64,000 nt of DNA from the NCBI RefSeq assembly GCF_018128905.1, contig NZ_CP063808.1, positions 8,556,001 to 8,620,000 on the forward strand, in the 5' to 3' direction. The number at the start of each line of letters is the position of its first letter. Position 1 is the first letter of the stretch. The position numbers and the translations under genes were made by a program. Positions 12,852 through 21,567 of the stretch are shown here, in pieces. Under the pieces are notes generated by a model. It ran no database searches. It worked only from the letters and a program-made list of their open reading frames with translations, and was not told where the DNA came from. Source of the DNA: Streptomyces sp. A2-16 (lineage in GTDB: Bacteria > Actinomycetota > Actinomycetes > Streptomycetales > Streptomycetaceae).

Positions 12852-12889
12852 GGACCCCCATGTGATGCCACCGCTCACAGGGGGTCCGC
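12852..12889. terminator. Hairpin terminator after glmS
   Basis: An inverted repeat CGGACCCCC-a-TGTGA / TCACAGGGGGTCCG (one bulged base, about 9-nt loop) starts 17 bp after the glmS stop. Confidence 0.85.
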
Positions 12890-13053
12890 TCGATGCGCCG
12901 GGGCCGCCCAATAGCCCGGCGCCGGCTGCCACTTGGCCGGTGACCGTCACGCCCCGGCAGGCAGCCGTCGGTGACCGGTATATGCCCTTCACAAGGGCAC
13001 GAACACCTCTACGCGCGGGTAGGTTCGCTCATTCCGCCTGCACGGAAGGGGAG

Positions 13054-13581
13054 TTACGGGATGACGATGACGGGCCGCTTCGCCCGCTTGGCGAGCCGCC
13101 CCGCGACGGAGCCGAAGATGCGCCCGACGATGCCGTGGGTGGAGCCGACGACGATCGCGTCCGCCTCGTACTCCCGCCCGACCTCCTCGAGCTCGTGGCA
13201 GATGTCCCCGCCGCGCTCGACGAGAATCCAGGGCACCTCGGCCAGGTAGTCCGCACAGGCGAGCTCGAGGCCGAGCACCTCGGTGCGATGGTCCGGCACG
13301 TCGACGAAGACCGGTGGCTCGCAGCCGGCCCACACGGTGGTGGGCAGCCGGTTGGCGACATGCACGATGATCAGGCCCGAGCCGGAGCGATGGGCCATGC
13401 CGATCGCGTAGGCGAGGGCGCGCTCGCTGGACGTGGAGCCGTCGAAGCCGACCACGACGCCGTGCTTGAAGGCGGGGTCGCAGGAGTGGCGTGGCTCTTC
13501 CGCCGCCAGGGGCTCGGCCGCCGTAGGGTCGGCGACGGGCCGCTTGCGGTCCGCTGGTTCGAAGAATTCGTGACCGGCCAT
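13054..13581 (-). CDS. Universal stress protein (UspA family)
   Basis: A 175-residue cytoplasmic protein with a single UspA domain after a roughly 35-residue charged N-terminal extension. The start of the fold is GVVVGFDGSTSSERAL, and the ATP-binding signature G-x2-G-x9-G-S is recognisable in the C-terminal GSTHGIVGRIFGSVAG stretch; the final strand is RPVIVIP. The start chosen is the ATG at 13581. UspA proteins act in starvation, redox or membrane stress; which one is not evident here. A CsoR-like copper operator candidate lies about 84 bp upstream. Confidence 0.9.
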   Translation of the reverse strand: MAGHEFFEPADRKRPVADPTAAEPLAAEEPRHSCDPAFKHGVVVGFDGSTSSERALAYAIGMAHRSGSGLIIVHVANRLPTTVWAGCEPPVFVDVPDHRTEVLGLELACADYLAEVPWILVERGGDICHELEEVGREYEADAIVVGSTHGIVGRIFGSVAGRLAKRAKRPVIVIP

Positions 13582-13664
13582 GGCTGTCTCGGCGTTGTGA
13601 TCCTTGTGTGGGAGGGACGACCGTGTGCGGCGGAGCTGTGTCCGGGAATCATCTTCCCAACCCC

Positions 13665-13680
13665 ATACCCCCAAGGGTAC
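13665..13680. promoter_or_regulatory. CsoR-like inverted repeat upstream of the universal stress gene
   Basis: ATACCCCCAAGGGTAC (read on the other strand, GTACCCTTGGGGGTAT) resembles the TACCC-n4-GGGTA inverted repeats bound by copper-sensing CsoR repressors. The rest of the 336-bp stretch 13582-13917 shows no gene or other clear element. Confidence 0.4.
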
Positions 13681-13917
13681 GGCGGCACGCCTCCTTAGCC
13701 CAGATCCCGACCACGGTGCGTGGGGGTTCCAGGGAGCATGCACGAGGGGGCGCCCGTAACGCAATGGTTGCTGCGCTGTACAGGCGGTTTGCACAGGATT
13801 CACGCGCCGCCCGCGCCCCGTTCCCACCGGACGGCCCCTCGACACAGTGACCGACGGGTCGAACACGCGTTGAACCCCGTGAGCCACGCCGCAGGGGGAC
13901 GCCACAGGGAGCACGCG

Positions 13918-14223
13918 ATGACCGGACACCGACCGCCCTCCGAGGACTCCACCACGGACGTGGTCCGCTGGGCCGCCTTCAGCTGCGTCCTCGTCCCCGT
14001 GGTCCTCCTCGGGTACGGCACCTCGCTGGCCGGCGCGACGGGCACCGCCCTCGGTCTGGCCGCCGTCACAGCCGTCTGCCGTATTCTCCTGCGCCAGTCG
14101 GAGCGCGGCGCGGCCCGCCTGCACGCCGAGGAGCGGGCGCCCCATCGTGGCCGTCGTCACAAGGGCGGTACCGGGGCCCATCGAGGCGGTCGTCACACTG
14201 GGGGAAATACACCGGTCGGCTGA
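13918..14223 (+). CDS. Small two-helix membrane protein upstream of adpA
   Basis: A 101-residue protein. Two closely spaced hydrophobic helices (about residues 17-38 and 41-59) are followed by a basic, Gly/His/Arg-rich cytoplasmic tail with an imperfect repeat (HRGRRHKGG, HRGGRHTGG). The ATG at 13918 is preceded by AGGGAG. The histidine/arginine tail could bind metal or nucleic acid, but that is speculation. It is expressed in the same direction as adpA but separated by almost 390 bp. No function is assigned. Confidence 0.7.
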   Translation: MTGHRPPSEDSTTDVVRWAAFSCVLVPVVLLGYGTSLAGATGTALGLAAVTAVCRILLRQSERGAARLHAEERAPHRGRRHKGGTGAHRGGRHTGGNTPVG

Positions 14224-14609
14224 CCGGTTTCCATGCACCGCGACGATTCTTTTCAGCCAACTTCCAGGTTGGGCGTGTCCCTTGCCCCGACCACCCCTCA
14301 ACCCCCGTTCCACCTGCACGGATAGGGTCTCCGGGGTCCTGTGCACCCTACGTGGATTAGCCACTGCCACAAGGCGCACTTCCCTGCACGGCCCACGAGT
14401 GCAACGCTTCGTGATCGAATGCTTTACGCCAAGTTGCCAAGTCGACAATGTGCCGGATGACGAACTGGTCACGCCGACACCACGGGACACAGTAGATTCG
14501 ATCTTGACGTCTTACGGCGGGGGACTCGTGCCGGACCGAGGGGAAACGTGCTGGAGCGACATGCCCGACAAGTTAGGGGCGCCGCGACCACCGAGGGGGG
14601 CTTAGCAGT
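14224..14609 (+). promoter_or_regulatory. Long non-coding region upstream of adpA
   Basis: These 386 bp contain no credible gene and precede a tightly controlled developmental regulator. A weak promoter-like pair is visible (TAGATT near 14493, TTGACG at 14503). Known adpA genes are autoregulated and bound by BldD and other regulators here, but no convincing AdpA site (TGGCSNGWWY) was found by eye. Confidence 0.45.
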
Positions 14610-15839
14610 ATGAGCCACGACTCCACTGCCGCGCCGGAAGCCGCGGCCCGGAAGCTCTCCGGGCGACGCCGCAAGGAGATCGTCGCGGTGCTGCTGTTCA
14701 GCGGCGGCCCCATTTTCGAGAGTTCCATACCTTTGTCGGTGTTCGGGATTGACCGCCAGGACGCCGGCGTGCCGCGCTACCGCCTATTGGTGTGCGGCGG
14801 CGAGGAAGGCCCACTGCGGACCACAGGGGGCCTGGAACTCACCGCACCGCATGGCCTGGAAGCGATCTCGCGCGCGGGCACGGTCGTCGTGCCGGCCTGG
14901 CGCTCGATCACTTCTCCGCCACCGGAGGAGGCGCTCGACGCACTGCGCCGAGCCCATGAAGAGGGTGCCCGCATCGTGGGCCTGTGCACCGGCGCCTTCG
15001 TGCTGGCCGCCGCGGGCCTGCTGGACGGCCGCCCCGCGACGACACACTGGATGTACGCACCGACACTGGCCAAGCGCTACCCGTCGGTGCACGTCGATCC
15101 ACGAGAACTCTTCGTGGACGACGGCGACGTACTGACCTCGGCCGGTACCGCGGCCGGAATCGACCTCTGTCTCCACATCGTGCGGACGGACCACGGCAAC
15201 GAGGCGGCCGGCGCGCTGGCCCGCCGACTCGTGGTCCCGCCGCGCCGCTCGGGCGGTCAGGAGCGCTACCTCGACAGGTCTTTACCAGAGGAGATCGGCG
15301 CCGACCCGCTCGCCGAGGTCGTCGCCTGGGCGCTGGAGCACCTCCACGAACAGTTCGACGTGGAGACGCTGGCGGCGCGGGCGTACATGAGCCGTCGTAC
15401 GTTCGACCGCCGGTTCCGCTCGCTGACGGGCTCGGCCCCGCTGCAGTGGCTGATCACCCAGCGGGTGCTGCAGGCGCAGCGGTTGCTCGAGACGTCGGAC
15501 TACTCGGTGGACGAGGTCGCGGGTCGCTGCGGCTTCCGCTCGCCGGTGGCGCTGCGCGGGCACTTCCGGCGGCAGCTGGGCTCGTCCCCGGCCGCCTACC
15601 GGGCCGCGTACCGCGCCCGCCGTCCGCAGGGCGACAAGCCGGTGGACAGCGACGGTCCGATGGGGGGCCCGGCAGGTCCGGCGCCCGGCGCGCCCGTGCC
15701 GCTGCACCCGGACAGCGGTCCGGTACCGCTCCAGACCCGTCGCACCCCGGCCCCCGTGGGCCCGTCCTCCGACAACGGCCGCGAGCTGTACGTCGGCGGC
15801 GGCCGGGCCAGCCTGCCGGGGCAGCGCAGCGGAGCATGA
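14610..15839 (+). CDS. adpA: AdpA, master regulator of morphological differentiation and secondary metabolism
   Basis: A 409-residue AraC/XylS-type regulator. Residues about 25-215 form a DJ-1/PfpI-like (class I glutaminase-like) dimerisation domain with the elbow GLCTGAFVL. Residues about 235-330 carry the two-helix-turn-helix AraC domain (AARAYMSRRTFDRRFRSLTG and VDEVAGRCGFRS). The tail is Pro/Gly-rich and disordered. Codon 225 at 15282-15284 is TTA, requiring the bldA tRNA, exactly the known translational checkpoint of adpA. GAGGGGGG lies before the ATG. The gene is followed by orn, as in other streptomycetes. Confidence 0.97.
   Translation: MSHDSTAAPEAAARKLSGRRRKEIVAVLLFSGGPIFESSIPLSVFGIDRQDAGVPRYRLLVCGGEEGPLRTTGGLELTAPHGLEAISRAGTVVVPAWRSITSPPPEEALDALRRAHEEGARIVGLCTGAFVLAAAGLLDGRPATTHWMYAPTLAKRYPSVHVDPRELFVDDGDVLTSAGTAAGIDLCLHIVRTDHGNEAAGALARRLVVPPRRSGGQERYLDRSLPEEIGADPLAEVVAWALEHLHEQFDVETLAARAYMSRRTFDRRFRSLTGSAPLQWLITQRVLQAQRLLETSDYSVDEVAGRCGFRSPVALRGHFRRQLGSSPAAYRAAYRARRPQGDKPVDSDGPMGGPAGPAPGAPVPLHPDSGPVPLQTRRTPAPVGPSSDNGRELYVGGGRASLPGQRSGA
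15282..15284 (+). other. TTA leucine codon in adpA (bldA-dependent)
   Basis: The in-frame TTA at codon 225 lies between the sensor-like and DNA-binding domains (context DRS-L-PEE). TTA is the rarest codon in Streptomyces, and its reading needs the bldA tRNA. Confidence 0.95.
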
Positions 15840-15846
15840 CGTCCTG

Positions 15847-15882
15847 ACGCCGGGCGCGGCCTGTGAAGGCCCCGCCCGGCGT
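15847..15882. terminator. Hairpin terminator after adpA
   Basis: A 10-bp outer stem (ACGCCGGGCG / CGCCCGGCGT), one mismatch, then a 4-bp inner stem GGCC/GGCC closing a 6-nt loop, 7 bp after the adpA stop. Confidence 0.82.
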
Positions 15883-15944
15883 TCCGGCCGCCCGGCACCG
15901 ACATGGGGCGCCACAAAGACGGACGTCAGCCGTAGGGTGTTCGC

Positions 15945-16547
15945 ATGAACGATCGCATGGTGTGGATCGACTGCGAGATGACCGGCCTCTCGCTGTCCGA
16001 CGACGCGCTCATCGAGGTTGCCGCCCTCGTCACCGACTCCGAGCTCAACGTGCTCGGCGACGGTGTGGACATCGTCATCCGCCCGCCGGACCAGGCGCTG
16101 GAGACGATGCCGGAGGTGGTGCGTCAGATGCACACCGCGTCCGGGCTGCTCGACGAGCTGTCCGGCGGCACGACCCTCGCCGACGCCGAGGAGCAGGTCC
16201 TCGCCTACGTCCGCGAGCACGTCAAGGAGCCCGGCAAGGCCCCGCTGTGCGGCAACTCCGTGGGCACCGACCGCGGTTTCCTGCTGCGGGACATGCCCAC
16301 CCTGGAGGACTACCTCCACTACCGGATCGTGGACGTCAGCTCCGTCAAGGAGCTCGCCCGGCGCTGGTACCCGCGGGCCTACTTCAACAGCCCGGACAAG
16401 AACGGCAACCACCGCGCCCTCGCCGACATCCGCGAGTCCATCGCGGAGCTGCGCTACTACCGCGAGGCGATCTTCGTCCCGCAGCCCGGGCCCGACTCCG
16501 AGACCGCGAAGACGATCGCCGCGAAGCACGTGCTGCCCGCGCGATAA
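15945..16547 (+). CDS. orn: Oligoribonuclease
   Basis: A 200-residue DEDDh 3'-5' exonuclease that degrades 2-5-nt RNAs and linear pGpG, the end product of c-di-GMP breakdown. The catalytic D9 and E11 are in [10 protein letters not shown]; the other acidic positions are in [11 protein letters not shown] and in the [12 protein letters not shown] segment with the DEDDh histidine. The C-terminus is a little longer than in E. coli Orn. It lies downstream of adpA across a hairpin, the arrangement known as adpA-ornA. A link to c-di-GMP is supported by cdgA elsewhere in this window. Confidence 0.96.
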   Translation: MNDRMVWIDCEMTGLSLSDDALIEVAALVTDSELNVLGDGVDIVIRPPDQALETMPEVVRQMHTASGLLDELSGGTTLADAEEQVLAYVREHVKEPGKAPLCGNSVGTDRGFLLRDMPTLEDYLHYRIVDVSSVKELARRWYPRAYFNSPDKNGNHRALADIRESIAELRYYREAIFVPQPGPDSETAKTIAAKHVLPAR

Positions 16548-16622
16548 AGCCGGGCGCGAGCACCCCTTCAGACCCTGTACACTTTTTCTCGGCCGGTCGG
16601 AGAAATCCGAACAGCCGAACAT

Positions 16623-16699
16623 GGTGGGTGTAGCTCAGTTGGTAGAGCACCTGGTTGTGGTCCAGGTGGCCGCGGGTTCAAGTCCCGTCACTCACCCCA
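16623..16699 (+). tRNA. tRNA-His (anticodon GTG)
   Basis: The cloverleaf is complete. The acceptor GTGGGTG pairs with CACTCAC with one G-U pair. The extra 5' G at position -1 faces C73, the identity element of tRNA-His. The anticodon stem is CCTGG/CCAGG with GTG at 16657-16659, the T loop is TTCAAGT, and CCA is encoded. A TACACT -10-like box lies at 16578. Confidence 0.97.
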
Positions 16700-16702
16700 T
16701 TC

Positions 16703-16744
16703 ACCTCAGCCGGTGACCTTGGAAACAAGGTCACCGGCTGAGGT
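16703..16744. terminator. Perfect bidirectional terminator between tRNA-His and LysR gene
   Basis: A perfect 19-bp stem (arm ACCTCAGCCGGTGACCTTG) with a GAAA loop. It lies 3 bp after the tRNA and 4 bp before the end of the convergent LysR gene, so it serves both. Confidence 0.95.
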
Positions 16745-16748
16745 CGTT

Positions 16749-17624
16749 TCAGGAGCCGGGCGCCTTGAGGACGGTGCGCGCGGCCTTGCGGAAGGCCGTG
16801 ACCAGCCGGCTCCGCTCCTCGGCGCGGGTCGCGAGGACCACATGGGCCGGCTCGACTCCGTGCAGCGGGACGGCGGTCACATCGGGGCGCAGCGCGCCGG
16901 CCCGGGGCAACGCCGTGATGGCCAGGGCCTGTCCGGAGGCGACGAGTTCGAACTTGTCCTCCAGGGCGTCGGCCAGAGGGCCGTCGGGCGCCGGGCGGCC
17001 GTCCGGGCGGGGGTCGATGCGCCAGTACGCGTTCCAGGCCGGGTCGGCGACCCGGACCAGCGGTTCGTCGGCGATGTCGTCGAGGGTGACGGACTCCTTG
17101 CCGGCGAGGCGGTGGCCGACCGGGAGCACCAGCACCCGGGGCTCCTCGTAGAGAACCGTCACCTGCGCCCCCTCGGTCGGGAAGGGCAGCCGGGTCACCA
17201 GGACGTCGACCTTGAGCTCGGACAGGGCCGTCGTCCGCTCGCTCCAGTCGACGTGCGCGGTCCTGACCTCGGCGTCCGGGTACCGCTCGCGCAGTGCGCG
17301 CACCGCCGGGGTGACGATGATCCCCGCCGTGTACCCGACGGTGATCCGGCTGGGCTCGGCGGCCGCCCGGGCGAGGCTCGCCGCCTGGGCCGCCGAACGC
17401 AGCAGTGCCTTCGCCCGGGGCAGGAAGACCTCCCCCGCCTCGGTCAGCCGGCTCCCCTGCGGGGTCCGCTCCAGCAGCCGCGCGCCCAACTGCTGCTCCA
17501 GCCGCCGGATCTGCCGGCTCAGCGACGGCTGGGTGATGTGCAGCGCCTCCGCGGCCCGCCCGAAGTGCCGGTGCTCGGCGACGGCCGTGAAGTACCGGAC
17601 CAGCCGGAGGTCGAGGTCGGTCAT
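16749..17624 (-). CDS. LysR-family transcriptional regulator
   Basis: A 291-residue regulator. The winged HTH is at residues about 1-60 (FGRAAEALHITQPSLSRQIRRLE), followed by the linker helix and a two-lobed effector domain from about residue 90. It is divergent from the dehydrogenase gene with a 161-bp gap, the classic layout in which a LysR protein controls its neighbour and itself. The effector is unknown. The start at 17624 gives the standard MTDLDLRLVRYF N-terminus. It ends against the terminator shared with tRNA-His. Confidence 0.92.
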   Translation of the reverse strand: MTDLDLRLVRYFTAVAEHRHFGRAAEALHITQPSLSRQIRRLEQQLGARLLERTPQGSRLTEAGEVFLPRAKALLRSAAQAASLARAAAEPSRITVGYTAGIIVTPAVRALRERYPDAEVRTAHVDWSERTTALSELKVDVLVTRLPFPTEGAQVTVLYEEPRVLVLPVGHRLAGKESVTLDDIADEPLVRVADPAWNAYWRIDPRPDGRPAPDGPLADALEDKFELVASGQALAITALPRAGALRPDVTAVPLHGVEPAHVVLATRAEERSRLVTAFRKAARTVLKAPGS

Positions 17625-17692
17625 GCCTGAAGCGTACGCCCGGGGTCACGACCGCTTCTCCGAGAAACAGGGCCTCACCTGCTGTCATGCCT

Positions 17693-17718
17693 GTTGCGTA
17701 TTGCGCTATGCGGAACAA
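17693..17718. promoter_or_regulatory. Candidate LysR operator/promoter region
   Basis: Between the divergent LysR and dehydrogenase genes an imperfect dyad starts with TTGCG and ends with CGGAACAA and contains T-N11-A spacings. It lies about 70 bp from either gene start. Assignment is by position and weak symmetry only. Confidence 0.3.
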
Positions 17719-17785
17719 GCCTTGGACCCGCGCGGCCGCTCCTTCGCACGCTGGAACTCCTCACTCACCACAACGAAGGATCACC

Positions 17786-18682
17786 ATGCGTGTGTTTGTC
17801 ACCGGTGCGACCGGCTTCGTCGGGTCCGCCGTCACCCGTGAGCTTCTCGACGCCGGGCACGAGGTCGTGGGCCTGGCCCGTTCTGACCGGTCCGCCGAGG
17901 CACTGAAGGCGGCGGGAGCGGAGGTGCACCGCGGGGACCTGACCGACCTCGACAGTCTGCGCCGGGGCGCCGAGGCGGCCGACGGGGTCGCCCACCTGGC
18001 GTTCATCCACGACTTCACCAACCTGACCGCCTCGGGGGAGGCCGACCTCGAGGCGGTACGGGCCATCGGGGAGGTGCTCGAAGGCAGCGGCAAGCCCTTC
18101 GTGGTCACCTCGGGGCTGCTGACCGCGCCCGGACGCCTCGGCACCGAGGAGGACCCGGCCGACCCGGACTCCCCCGCCAAGCACCGGCACGCCTCGGAGT
18201 CCGCGACGCTCGCGCTCGCCGAGCGCGGGGTGCGGTCGTCGGTGCTGAGGCTTCCCCCGAGCGTGCACGGCGAGGGCGACGCCGGCTTCGTGCCCATGTT
18301 CATCGACTTCGCGCGGGAGAAGGGCGTCTCCGGCATGGTCGGCGACGGCTCCAACCGGTGGGCGGCCGTCCACCGGCTCGACGCGGCCCGGCTGTTCCGG
18401 CTGGCGCTGGAGGCGGCACCGGCGGGCGTACGGCTGCACGCGATCGGCGACGAGGGGGTGCCGTTCCGCGAGATCGCCGAGACGATCGGGCGCGGGCTCG
18501 ATGTGCCGGTGGTGAACGTGGCCCCCGAGGAGGCGACGGACCACTTCGGCTGGCTGGGCCGCTTCGCCGCCATCGACATGCGGGCCTCGGGCGCCCGCAC
18601 GCAGAAGCTGCTCGGCTGGCGGCCGGAGCACTCCGCGCTGATCCCGGATCTGGAGGCGGGCCACTACTTCAAGACCGACTGA
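17786..18682 (+). CDS. NAD(P)-dependent epimerase/dehydratase-like oxidoreductase (extended SDR)
   Basis: A 298-residue Rossmann-fold protein. The N-terminal FVTGATGFVGSAV is the dinucleotide-binding motif of extended or atypical short-chain dehydrogenases. The usual YxxxK is not obvious; KHRHASE takes that place, so it may be an atypical NmrA-like or epimerase-like member. AAGGA lies just before the ATG at 17786. The likely target of the adjacent LysR regulator. Substrate not predictable. Confidence 0.82.
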   Translation: MRVFVTGATGFVGSAVTRELLDAGHEVVGLARSDRSAEALKAAGAEVHRGDLTDLDSLRRGAEAADGVAHLAFIHDFTNLTASGEADLEAVRAIGEVLEGSGKPFVVTSGLLTAPGRLGTEEDPADPDSPAKHRHASESATLALAERGVRSSVLRLPPSVHGEGDAGFVPMFIDFAREKGVSGMVGDGSNRWAAVHRLDAARLFRLALEAAPAGVRLHAIGDEGVPFREIAETIGRGLDVPVVNVAPEEATDHFGWLGRFAAIDMRASGARTQKLLGWRPEHSALIPDLEAGHYFKTD

Positions 18683-18734
18683 GCACTTCGCCGGGACCCC
18701 GTTCACGGAAGGAACGGAACGCACGCCGGGCACG

Positions 18735-18795
18735 GGCCCGTGGCCTCAGGACGACGTCCGCGGGACCTGGCCCGTGGCCTCAGGACGACGTCCGC
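18735..18795. repeat. 27-bp direct repeat duplicating the cebR 3' end
   Basis: Two perfect copies of a 27-bp unit (beginning GGCCCGTGGC, ending GACGTCCGC) lie at 18735-18761 and 18769-18795. The right copy holds the last codons and stop of cebR; the left one is outside the gene. Confidence 0.9.
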
Positions 18796-19835
18796 TCCAC
18801 CAGTTCCGTGGCCAGTACCACCTGGCGGCGTTCCAGGCCCCGGGAGACCGCGGGGCGGCGGTCGGCGATCTCCGAGAGGAGAAGGTCGATCATGTGGCGG
18901 CCCATCTCCTCGATGGGCTGGCGGACGCTGGTCAGGGGCGGGTCCATGTGCCGGGCTATGGCCGAGTCGTCGTAGCCGATCAGGGCCACGTCCGAGGGGA
19001 TGGCCCGGCCCTCCTCGCGCAGGACCTGGCGGGCGCCCGCCGCCATGACGTCCGAGCCGGCGAAGACCGCGTCCAGGTCGGGGCGGCGGGCCAGCAGCTT
19101 CGTCATCGCCCTGCGGCCGCCCTCCTCCGTGAAGTCACCGGCCTCGATCAGCCGCTCGTCCACCTCGTGCCCGGCGTCGAGCAGCGCGTCCCGGTAGCCG
19201 TCGACGCGTCGCTGGGCGCCGTACACGTCGAGGCGGCCCGTGATGTGCGCGATCGTGCGGCGGCCGCGGGCCAGCAGGTGCTCCACCGCCGAGCGGCCGC
19301 CGCCGTAGTTGTCGGAGTCCACCGACGGGAGCGTCTCCGCCGCCGAGCGCGGGCCGCTGATCACCGCCGGGATCTCCAGCTGGGACAGCAGGTCGGGCAG
19401 CGGGTCGTCGGCGTGGACCGACACCAGCAGCACCCCGTCGACCCGGTGCGCGGCCAGGTACTGGGCCAGCCTGCGGCGTTCGCGGTCGCTGCCCGCGAAG
19501 ATCAGCAGGAGCTGCATCTCGGTCTCCGAGATCTCCGCGCCGACGCCCTTGAGCATGTCCGAGAAGTACGGCTCCGCGAAGAACCGTGTCTCCGGCTCGG
19601 GCACGACCAGCGCGATCGCGTCCGTGCGGTTGGCCGCCAGGGCGCGCGCGGCCGTGTTCGGGACGTACCCGAGCTCCGCCACCGCCGCCTCGACCGCCGC
19701 ACGGGTGGCGTCGCTGACCCGGGGCGAGCCGTTGATCACCCGGGAAACGGTGCCCCGGCCGACGCCGGCGCGCGCGGCGACCTCCTCGAGGGTGGGCCGG
19801 CCACCGCTCCGGCTCCGCGCTCCGTGGCTTGCCAT
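18780..19835 (-). CDS. cebR: CebR, LacI-family repressor of cellobiose/cellotriose utilisation
   Basis: A 351-residue LacI/GalR repressor. The HTH and hinge are at residues 13-65 (TLEEVAARAGVGRGTVSRVING, then ELGYVPNTAARAL), followed by a periplasmic-binding-like sugar domain. It is divergent from cebEFG-bglC, which carry TGGGAGCGCTCCCA-type boxes, the known CebR operator. Cello-oligosaccharides release it. In pathogenic and saprophytic streptomycetes this regulator also links cellulose sensing to virulence or antibiotics. The start at 19835 follows family length. Confidence 0.95.
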   Translation of the reverse strand: MASHGARSRSGGRPTLEEVAARAGVGRGTVSRVINGSPRVSDATRAAVEAAVAELGYVPNTAARALAANRTDAIALVVPEPETRFFAEPYFSDMLKGVGAEISETEMQLLLIFAGSDRERRRLAQYLAAHRVDGVLLVSVHADDPLPDLLSQLEIPAVISGPRSAAETLPSVDSDNYGGGRSAVEHLLARGRRTIAHITGRLDVYGAQRRVDGYRDALLDAGHEVDERLIEAGDFTEEGGRRAMTKLLARRPDLDAVFAGSDVMAAGARQVLREEGRAIPSDVALIGYDDSAIARHMDPPLTSVRQPIEEMGRHMIDLLLSEIADRRPAVSRGLERRQVVLATELVERTSS

Positions 19836-20111
19836 GGGCTCCGCCTTCCCCGCCGTGTCTCTTAGCTGGCCTGGAATCTAACAGTCCTGCCTGCTGAGGT
19901 GGACGGCACCGGGGGCTGCCGCCTCCGGACCCCCGCCTCGGCCCCGAAAGGCCTCGTCCCCGGGCTCCCCGCTCTCGATCTCGCTCGCGCGGGGGGACCC
20001 CAGGACGGCCTGAACTGGGGCCAGTTAACAGGCTGATAACTGAACGCATATCTCCGCGTCGACTCCCTTGACACCCTCGCTCCAACCCGCGAACCTTCAA
20101 CACATCACGAG

Positions 20112-20125
20112 TGGGAGCGCTCCCA
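20112..20125. promoter_or_regulatory. CebR operator upstream of cebE
   Basis: A perfect palindrome TGGGAGCGCTCCCA (16 bp if the flanking G and C are counted), 116 bp before cebE. The rest of the 406-bp cebR-cebE gap shows no gene; a TTGACA is present at 20068. Confidence 0.95.
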
Positions 20126-20241
20126 CGGTACCTGACACATAAACATCCCGCACGTTCCCCGCCCGAGCCGCAGCAGAGAAAAAACGGGTCCAACAACGCC
20201 GTTGGCCGGGGGGTCGGCACGTCAGGCAACAGGAGGACGCA

Positions 20242-21567
20242 ATGCGCACGACTACCCGCCGGTCCCACCGGCTGTTGGCCCTGGCGGCCGTCGCCGCACT
20301 GACCACGGGAGTGCTGGCGGGCTGCGCCGGCGACTCCGACGACGGCGACTCGTCGGGCTCGGGCAACAACGCCGGAGGCGGCAAGACCACACTGACCATC
20401 GGCACCTTCGGGGTCTTCGGTTACAAGCAGGCCGGACTCTACGACGAGTACATGAAGTCGCACCCCGACATCACCATCAAGGAGAACGTCACCACCCGCA
20501 CCGACGTCTACTGGCCGAAGGTACTCACCCGGCTCCAGGCCGGCTCCGGCACCGACGACATCCAGGCCATCGAGGTCGGCAACATCACCGAGGCCGTGCA
20601 GACGCAGGGCTCCAAGTTCGTCGACCTCGGCAAGGACGTCGACAAGTCGCAGTGGCTGGACTGGAAGAACGCCCAGGCCACCACCGCGGACGGCAAGCTC
20701 ATCGGTCTCGGCACCGACATCGGCCCGATGGCGATCTGCTACCGCAAGGACCTGTTCCAGAAGGCCGGTCTGGAGACCGACCGCACCAAGCTCGCCGCGC
20801 AGTGGAAGGGCGACTGGAACAAGTACGTCGACCTCGGCAAGCAGTACATGAAGAAGGCGCCCAGCGGCACCAAGTTCGTGGACTCGGCCTCCTCGGTCTA
20901 CAACGCGGTCCTCAACGGTGAGAGCGAGCGCTACTACGACAAGAGCGGCAAGGTCGTCTGGGACGAGTCGACCGGCGTGAAGAACGCCTGGGACGTCGCG
21001 ATGTCCGTGGCCACCAGCAACATGTCGGCGAAGCTCAAGCAGTTCGACAAGCCGTGGGACCAGGGCTACGCGAACGCCTCCTTCGCCACCGTGGCCTGCC
21101 CCGCCTGGATGATCGGCTACATCCAGGAGAAGTCCGGTGACGCGGGCAAGGGCAAGTGGGACGTGGCGGCCGCGCCGACCGCGGGCAACTGGGGCGGCTC
21201 CTTCATCGGCGTGCCGACGGCGGGCAAGCACCAGAAGGAGGCCATCGAGCTCGCGAAGTGGCTGACCGCGCCCGAGCAGCAGGCGAAGGTCTTCGCCAAG
21301 CAGGCCAGCTTCCCGTCGACCCCGTCGGCGTACTCGACCCTGAAGCCGGCCGCCGCCACCACGGAGTTCTTCAGCAACGCGCCGATCACCCAGATCTTCT
21401 CGGACTCGGCGAAGACGATCCCGGCGCAGGTCTTCGGCGTCAAGGACCAGCCGATCAACACCGCGCTGACCGACATCGGCATCCTCCAGGTCGAGCAGAA
21501 GGGCAAGTCCCCCGAGCAGGGCTGGGACGCTGCCACGAACGAGATCAAGGACGTGCTCGGCCAGTGA
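20242..21567 (+). CDS. cebE: Cellobiose/cellotriose-binding lipoprotein
   Basis: A 441-residue extracellular solute-binding protein of the MalE-like family. The signal peptide ends in the lipobox VLAGC with the lipidated Cys at residue 28; a Gly/Ser/Asp-rich tether follows. The body has the typical ABC sugar-binding layout. By context it delivers cellobiose and cellotriose to CebFG. It is the first gene of the operon, overlapping cebF by 4 bp. An upstream CebR box implies induction by cello-oligosaccharides. Confidence 0.94.
   Translation: MRTTTRRSHRLLALAAVAALTTGVLAGCAGDSDDGDSSGSGNNAGGGKTTLTIGTFGVFGYKQAGLYDEYMKSHPDITIKENVTTRTDVYWPKVLTRLQAGSGTDDIQAIEVGNITEAVQTQGSKFVDLGKDVDKSQWLDWKNAQATTADGKLIGLGTDIGPMAICYRKDLFQKAGLETDRTKLAAQWKGDWNKYVDLGKQYMKKAPSGTKFVDSASSVYNAVLNGESERYYDKSGKVVWDESTGVKNAWDVAMSVATSNMSAKLKQFDKPWDQGYANASFATVACPAWMIGYIQEKSGDAGKGKWDVAAAPTAGNWGGSFIGVPTAGKHQKEAIELAKWLTAPEQQAKVFAKQASFPSTPSAYSTLKPAAATTEFFSNAPITQIFSDSAKTIPAQVFGVKDQPINTALTDIGILQVEQKGKSPEQGWDAATNEIKDVLGQ

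Noticed and set aside
9785-12871. A 1028-residue open frame on the minus strand across the phosphatase end and glmS
   Set aside because: It is antisense to two certain genes; long antisense frames are normal in GC-rich genomes and the translated product is low-complexity without domains.
14147-14605. A 152-residue plus-strand frame in the adpA upstream region
   Set aside because: It starts inside the small membrane-protein gene, has no ribosome-binding site and shows codon use unlike real genes; the region is better seen as regulatory.
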